Shown piece by piece: positions 59,546 through 64,000 of a stretch of 64,000 nucleotides of DNA. Below the pieces are notes generated by a model. It saw only the letters and a program-made list of their open reading frames with translations, did not search any database and was not told where the DNA came from. A program made the position numbers and the translations under genes. Position 1 is the first letter of the stretch, and each line of letters opens with the position of its first letter. The DNA comes from an uncultured Granulosicoccus sp. (GTDB lineage Bacteria; Pseudomonadota; Gammaproteobacteria; Granulosicoccales; Granulosicoccaceae): positions 1 through 64,000 of the forward strand of contig CANLNQ010000029.1 of the NCBI GenBank assembly GCA_947492525.1. The letters run 5' to 3'.

Positions 59546-60160
59546 ATGCCAAAGCGCATGCATATGGCAAGAGAAAACTTGCAACTCGAGAAATTGAATG
59601 GAACACTTCGTGTGCATGACGCACGCTTTTTTGCAGGGAACAACTTGACCACAAACACTATCGATAGTCACAGTGCCAAAGACGGCCTTGGGTATTGCCT
59701 GAGCAGAGCGGCGATGCTTATTCAGAACGGTGTGGATGAAGCACTCGTGGAGGTGGATTTGAGTCGCCTGTCCTGGATCATTCTTGCCTGCATTCATTTC
59801 GATGGCATCCAGTCCCCCAGCCAGATCGCCAGGTTCGTCGGCCTGGAGAGAACTGCTGCATCCCGTCTGATTTCCAGGCTGGAGGAGCTCGGGTATGTCA
59901 AGCGCGAAACCGATTCGGACGATGGTCGCGGATACCGTGTCATTCCAACCAGACGTGGCATCGTGGTATGCAACAAGGCGCCCTCACTCATTCAGTCCGG
60001 CATGCGCCCTTACCTCACGGACCTGTCGGAAAATGATGTGCAGCAGCTGATAGGTCTGCTCAAACGTGTCGGTTCCGATATCGAGGCAATCTGGAATGCC
60101 GATAACGTGAAGCTGGGTAGTCGGATAGGTAACAGCAGGCAAAAGGACCCGTTGAAATGA
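59546..60160 (+). CDS. MarR family transcriptional regulator
   Basis: A 204-residue regulator, longer at the N-terminus than typical MarR. The winged helix (about 85-150) contains LSWIILACIHFDGIQSPSQI, the recognition helix region VGLERTAASRLISRLEELGY and a wing with DSDDGRGYRV. MarR proteins often sense aromatic acids, which fits control of the adjacent divergent TRAP-dehalogenase operon. Start codons at 59546, 59558 and 59564 are all ATG; the first is listed. Confidence 0.87.
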   Translation: MPKRMHMARENLQLEKLNGTLRVHDARFFAGNNLTTNTIDSHSAKDGLGYCLSRAAMLIQNGVDEALVEVDLSRLSWIILACIHFDGIQSPSQIARFVGLERTAASRLISRLEELGYVKRETDSDDGRGYRVIPTRRGIVVCNKAPSLIQSGMRPYLTDLSENDVQQLIGLLKRVGSDIEAIWNADNVKLGSRIGNSRQKDPLK

Positions 60161-60171
60161 TGACACCGTCG

Positions 60172-60226
60172 AGGCGGTGAAAGCCACTGCGTTCAGCAAG
60201 AGGCAGTGACAGACTTGTCACCGCCT
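60172..60226. terminator. Nested hairpin between convergent marR and SnoaL-like genes
   Basis: Outer arms AGGCGGTGA (60172-60180) and TCACCGCCT (60218-60226) pair perfectly and enclose an inner stem CACTGC/GCAGTG (60185-60190 with 60203-60208). The structure works on both strands and probably serves as a bidirectional terminator or transcription barrier. Confidence 0.55.
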
Positions 60227-60356
60227 TCGCGTGTTTACTGGTGAGAGTGCTCTTGCCTTGTCGTGATTGATCAGGCATCGAATATTGATGCACTGCAGGT
60301 TCTGACCGAGGTTGTCCCGCACTCCGGCAGATCAGGCATAGGCCCGGGAAGCGGCG

Positions 60357-61199
60357 TCAGAATTTACCGTTGTCGTGTGCCATCTCGCTGGGGATGTCGG
60401 AAACCACATCCCAGTGTTCGACAATCTTGCCGTCGGCGACGCGGAAGAGGTCGAAGAAGGCAGTTTCCGTATCACCCAGGACGCCAGCCGAGCCGGTAAA
60501 GACGAAATTACCTTCGGCCACTATCAAGGGTGTAGAGCGATAACTCATGGAAATTCCGGCCTTGTTCATGGCTGAAAACGCAGCAGCGAGTCCGTCGAGT
60601 CCGTTGTCGATCTGGGGGTTGTGCTGAATGTAGGATTCAGACGAGATGTAGTCCGTGATCCTGTCAGGGGCGTTGCCATGCAGAACATCATTGACAAAGG
60701 CCTGAACCAGCTTCTTGTTGGCAGCCGTCTGGTCTCGGTCGGTGATGTCAGTGGCACCATCCAGCATGGAATGACCGGAAACCGTGTCAGACACCCACGG
60801 TTGCAGGTTGTCCCAATGTTCTGCCAGCTTTCCGTCTTCCACGCGAAAGACGTCAAACGCCACCAGCGTATCTCCACCGAAGGCCTGAGCATTCTCATAC
60901 AAGCCATGGACCACGACCAGATCGTCTTCGGCAATCATCCGGTAGGTAGTCGGCTTCAGGCCGCTGTCCTTGAGGGTGGGCAGAAAGCCAACGATCGGCG
61001 CTGACCCCGTGGGGACAGACGGGTTGTGCTGTATGTAGTCCTCGCTTAGCAGTTTCGCGGTTGCATCGACGTCGAAGTCGACGAACATCGCCGTGATTGC
61101 TTCTGTCACCAGATACTTGTTGTCTTCGCTGGCGAATGCGCCTGAGGACAAGGTCGAGGCAATCGCTGTGGCGGCGGCTATGAGAGTGCTGTTTTTCAT
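60357..61199 (-). CDS. Exported protein with two SnoaL-like (NTF2-fold) domains
   Basis: A 280-residue protein with a Sec signal peptide (TLIAAATAIASTLSSGAFAS). Two tandem SnoaL-like units follow: the first has YIQHNPS and FDVFRVEDGKLAEHWDNLQ, the second YIQHNPQ and FDLFRVADGKIVEHWDVVS, an obvious internal duplication. Single-domain relatives are usually cytosolic cyclases or of unknown function, so export of a fused pair is unusual. The ATG at 61199 is chosen because it directly precedes the signal peptide. Divergent from a LysR gene that may control it. Confidence 0.85.
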   Translation of the reverse strand: MKNSTLIAAATAIASTLSSGAFASEDNKYLVTEAITAMFVDFDVDATAKLLSEDYIQHNPSVPTGSAPIVGFLPTLKDSGLKPTTYRMIAEDDLVVVHGLYENAQAFGGDTLVAFDVFRVEDGKLAEHWDNLQPWVSDTVSGHSMLDGATDITDRDQTAANKKLVQAFVNDVLHGNAPDRITDYISSESYIQHNPQIDNGLDGLAAAFSAMNKAGISMSYRSTPLIVAEGNFVFTGSAGVLGDTETAFFDLFRVADGKIVEHWDVVSDIPSEMAHDNGKF

Positions 61200-61290
61200 G
61201 ATGAGCGTTGTCGCTATTTGTTGTGTATTGACAGTGCCAATGGTGCAGCTAGACTGGCTATCAGAAAAGCTGGTAGAGCTGATAGCTTCC

Positions 61291-62208
61291 ATGGAAAAAA
61301 CTGACTATCTGGATATCGATGGCCGCCAGCTTCGATTGCTGTTGACCATTCACGAATCGGGCTCCCTCACGCAGGCTGCTCAGCGTCTGGATATGAACCA
61401 GTCGACAGTGAGTTACTGGCTGGATCAGCTGCGACGCAAATTCGATGATCCGCTGTTCACGCGTGCTGGAGCCGGGGTTGTTGCCACTGCCAGGGCCGAG
61501 CAATTGATACCGCAGGCTCGAGATCTGCTAAAAGCGCTGAACACCCTGGTGGAGCCGGATACCTATGTGCCGGAAGAGGATCAGGGTGTTTTGCGTATCG
61601 CCGGCAATGCACTGGAACGCGACCTTTTCATTGAACCGCTGTTCAGGCTGGTTCGACAAGTGGCACCGGGTCTGTCCGTGCAGGTTGTCAGAACCGGTTC
61701 GGGCTTCCAGGTCGTCGAGGATCTGCAACAGGGCCGCACAGATCTGGCGTTCTTCCACACCGATCTAAGCAGCGCCGATGGCATCAGGCGGCGCGTACTG
61801 CTGAAAACCCGATACAGGGTATTCCACGATCCCGACATGCAGTCACCACCGCATGATCTGGAGAGCTATTGCCGCTGCCAGCACGCATGGGTTTCATTGG
61901 GGCCGGATACGCACTCGGTCATCGATGCAAAGCTGCAGAGCCTGGGTAGAGATCGAAGAGTGGTGCTCAGTGCTGCTGATTTCGATACGCTGGCGGCGCT
62001 GGTACGCAACACCGATATCGTGGTGACCTTGCCTGAAGTCTTCTGCCAGAGCAGCTTCCGTGAATTCAGCTCGGTAGAGCTGCCCTGGAAGCCGCCTGCG
62101 GTCAGCTGGGCAGTGCTATGGCACGCACGGCAACACAATGCGGCGCGACATCGTTACTGGCGACAACGTATCTCGGCGCTTTCAGCGACAGATGCGAGCG
62201 TTGGATAA
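61291..62208 (+). CDS. LysR family transcriptional regulator
   Basis: A 305-residue regulator, normal length for LysR. The N-terminal helix-turn-helix (about 8-68) reads LRLLLTIHESGSLTQAAQRL and MNQSTVSYWLDQLRRKFDDP. The effector-binding domain starts after about residue 90 (GVLRIAGNALERDLFIEPLF). The ATG at 61291 gives the standard LysR N-terminus; upstream in-frame starts overlap the divergent gene. It may regulate the SnoaL-like gene on one side and the FAH-family gene 97 bp downstream. Confidence 0.88.
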   Translation: MEKTDYLDIDGRQLRLLLTIHESGSLTQAAQRLDMNQSTVSYWLDQLRRKFDDPLFTRAGAGVVATARAEQLIPQARDLLKALNTLVEPDTYVPEEDQGVLRIAGNALERDLFIEPLFRLVRQVAPGLSVQVVRTGSGFQVVEDLQQGRTDLAFFHTDLSSADGIRRRVLLKTRYRVFHDPDMQSPPHDLESYCRCQHAWVSLGPDTHSVIDAKLQSLGRDRRVVLSAADFDTLAALVRNTDIVVTLPEVFCQSSFREFSSVELPWKPPAVSWAVLWHARQHNAARHRYWRQRISALSATDASVG

Positions 62209-62305
62209 TTTCCCTGCAAGGTGCCGAATCGTTCGGCCAGAACCACCCGTGCCGGCACCTTGACAGTCTATCATTGCACTTCTCAAAACCACACTGGAAG
62301 ACGAC

Positions 62306-63445
62306 ATGCATACCTTGATCCCTGATGGCTGCCTGGTTGGCCGAGTCTGGAACAGCGCAGCGCAAGGCCCATCAGTGGTCACTGTCCGGAAAGGGCAGTT
62401 CATCGACATCACCAGTCGCACTGCGCCCCTGGTTCGAGACATCTGCGAGATGGACGATCCAGCCGGCTATGTACAGCAGGCTCAGGGGCCGGTGCTCGGC
62501 TCGATCGAGGAGATTCTGTCGGCTACGGTGGGCGATCAGAGCCAGACGCATCTGCTGGCTCCCTGTGATCTTCAGGCCGTCAAGGCCTGCGGTGTCACCT
62601 TTGCAAATTCGATGGTTGAACGAGTCATCGAGGAACAGGCAGCGGGTGATCCGAAGAAGGCCGAAGGTATCCGTGCAAGGGTGCAGTCTGTCATTGGCGA
62701 CAGCCTGAGTAATGTGCGTGCCGGATCGGTGGAAGCCGAAGGGATCAAACAGGCATTGATTGCCGAAGGGATGTGGAGTCAATACCTCGAAGTGGGTATC
62801 GGCCCCGATGCCGAGGTCTTTTCCAAGGCACAGGTTCTGTCATCGGTCGGTACAGGAGCCGATGTCGGTTTACACCCCATCTCGAGCTGGAACAATCCCG
62901 AGCCGGAAATCGTATTGGCGGTTTCATCCGCGGGAAGGATCGTTGGTGCCACACTGGGCAATGATGTCAATCTGCGAGATGTCGAAGGGCGTTCGGCCTT
63001 GTTGCTGGGCAAGGCCAAGGACAACAATGCCTCCTGCGCCATCGGCCCGCTGATCAGATTGTTCGATGACAGCTATACCCTGGATGATGTTCGTGCAGCC
63101 GAGCTCGATCTGACCGTGACAGGCACCGATGGCTTCGTCATGAACGGCGCATCGTCCATGAATCAGATCAGTCGAGACCCGGCCGATCTTGTCGCACAGA
63201 CCATCGGCAGGCATCACCAGTATCCGGACGGATTACTGCTTTTTCTCGGTACCTTGTTTGCCCCGACGCAAGATCGGGATGTGCCGGGCGAAGGTTTTAC
63301 TCACAAGGGCGGTGATGTCGTGACCATCTCGACGCCCGCCCTGGGAGCACTGGCCAATACCGTTCGACTGTCAACCGAATGTGCGCAATGGACGTTTGGT
63401 GTGAGCCACTTGATGCGCAACCTGGCGGCCAGAGAGCTGCTTTGA
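62306..63445 (+). CDS. Fumarylacetoacetate hydrolase (FAH) family protein, 2-keto-3-deoxy-acid dehydratase-like
   Basis: A 379-residue enzyme of the FAH superfamily, members of which cleave C-C bonds or dehydrate 2-keto acids with a bound metal. The metal and core motifs are NNPEPEIVLAVSS, TLGNDVNLRDVEGRSALLLG and KAKDNNASCAIGP. The closest pattern I recall is the group that includes 2-keto-3-deoxy sugar acid dehydratases, rather than true fumarylacetoacetase. Flanked by a LysR gene and a thiolase gene on the same strand. Confidence 0.82.
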   Translation: MHTLIPDGCLVGRVWNSAAQGPSVVTVRKGQFIDITSRTAPLVRDICEMDDPAGYVQQAQGPVLGSIEEILSATVGDQSQTHLLAPCDLQAVKACGVTFANSMVERVIEEQAAGDPKKAEGIRARVQSVIGDSLSNVRAGSVEAEGIKQALIAEGMWSQYLEVGIGPDAEVFSKAQVLSSVGTGADVGLHPISSWNNPEPEIVLAVSSAGRIVGATLGNDVNLRDVEGRSALLLGKAKDNNASCAIGPLIRLFDDSYTLDDVRAAELDLTVTGTDGFVMNGASSMNQISRDPADLVAQTIGRHHQYPDGLLLFLGTLFAPTQDRDVPGEGFTHKGGDVVTISTPALGALANTVRLSTECAQWTFGVSHLMRNLAARELL

Positions 63446-63638
63446 TGGCGCAGGGCAGTGGCTCGGGACCGTGCTTGCAAGGTGAAATTGTTGCGTCTGC
63501 CACACCGCCGGGCAGTTGACTTCGACCGCTGTACCGGCCTGCTTCTGCAGTCGGTAGACGTTGCGCCTGCACCATAAACAGGCGAGAATCGATAGACAGG
63601 TGACTGCTGTGTCTCCGTAACCGAAAAGGTATCAACGC

Positions 63639-64000
63639 ATGAGTAACGAAGTCTTCATCATCGATGGCGCTCGAACGGCAATTGGAACATTCGGAGGCTC
63701 ACTGGCAGGGCAGGCGCCGACAGCACTGGCCAGCCTGGTCACCAAGGAGGCCATGTCACGTAGCAAGGTAGATCCTTCGCATGTCGGCCATGTCGTCTTC
63801 GGGCATGTCATCAATACCGAACCTCGAGATATGTACCTGTCTCGTGTCGCCGCCATCGATGCCGGAATCAGTCAGGAAGCGCCGGCACTGACGGTCAATC
63901 GTTTGTGCGGCTCTGGTGCTCAGGCAGTGGTGTCGGCAGCTCAGCATCTCATGCTCGGAGATGCAGAGTTGGCTGTTGCCGGTGGTAGCGAAGTCATGTC
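63639..64000 (+). CDS. bktB: Beta-ketothiolase/acetyl-CoA acetyltransferase (BktB-like), 5' part
   Basis: The first about 120 residues of a thiolase that runs off the window. It joins or cleaves beta-ketoacyl-CoA, feeding PHA synthesis or beta-oxidation. The N-terminus VFIIDGARTAIGTFGGSLAG, the segment VVFGHVINTEPRDMYLSRVA and the active-site Cys90 in NRLCGSGAQAV closely resemble BktB. AAAGGT precedes the ATG at 63639. The gap of 193 bp after the FAH gene suggests its own promoter. Confidence 0.9.
   Translation, partial: MSNEVFIIDGARTAIGTFGGSLAGQAPTALASLVTKEAMSRSKVDPSHVGHVVFGHVINTEPRDMYLSRVAAIDAGISQEAPALTVNRLCGSGAQAVVSAAQHLMLGDAELAVAGGSEVM

Overview
The window reads as chromosome of a heterotrophic, probably marine gammaproteobacterium. 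It is about 57% GC, densely packed, and has many 4-bp ATGA gene overlaps. The gene content (sodium:solute symporter, TRAP and peptide transporters, secreted GH16 glucanase, PHB-oligomer hydrolase, acetate activation) fits a scavenger of dissolved organic carbon. A Granulosicoccus-like lineage is my best guess, but it rests on general impression only. I see no rRNA, tRNA, CRISPR array, phage or insertion sequence.

Layout. 1-9.7 kb: a secreted 3-hydroxybutyrate-oligomer hydrolase lipoprotein, divergent from a complete oligopeptide ABC operon with a fused double ATPase, then a GH16 lipoprotein. 9.7-14.8 kb: MATE efflux pump, zinc-ribbon protein, a four-gene stress/membrane operon (YqjE-like, ElaB/YqjD-like, small protein, orphan HisKA protein), homocysteine methyltransferase and a TetR regulator. 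15-28.3 kb: an acetate-utilisation block. The plus strand carries acs, a small symporter subunit, the sodium:solute symporter, a CBS/DUF294 nucleotidyltransferase and a small membrane protein. Facing it on the minus strand is an operon of receiver-only response regulator, small membrane protein, symporter-fused histidine kinase (CrbS/CbrA type), cNMP/CBS/DUF294 protein and DEDDh exonuclease. 28.5-37.3 kb: GntR/UTRA regulator divergent from a peptide-uptake operon bracketed by two M20 hydrolases.

37.4-47.1 kb: cupin, small heat-shock protein, a protein of unknown family, and a lipid-tailoring block (cyclopropane-fatty-acid-synthase-like methyltransferase, QxxHH desaturase, paralogous alpha/beta hydrolases, double hot-dog protein). 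47.9-50 kb: DUF2946-like and PepSY membrane proteins. 50-53.3 kb: phytanoyl-CoA dioxygenase-like, shikimate-dehydrogenase-like, HpaI-type aldolase and a degenerate histidine phosphatase. 53.4-60.2 kb: the most striking locus, a TRAP transporter (P, Q, M) co-transcribed with a 1068-residue reductive dehalogenase fused to its own FNR-type reductase and 2Fe-2S ferredoxin, facing a MarR regulator across a perfect inverted repeat. 60.3-64 kb: secreted double SnoaL-like protein, LysR regulator, FAH-family enzyme and the start of a BktB-like thiolase that runs off the edge.

How it works together: several modules funnel carbon to acetyl-CoA (PHB oligomers, acetate, peptides, thiolysis). The dehalogenase-TRAP operon looks like a cytoplasmic, NAD(P)H-driven system for importing and dehalogenating an organohalide, which would fit marine brominated aromatics. 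Short tandem arrays (8-mer, 12-mer, 5-mer) repeatedly sit at gene 3' ends. One of them encodes a Lys-Pro-Ala-Arg tail in frame with the exonuclease but beyond two stop codons.
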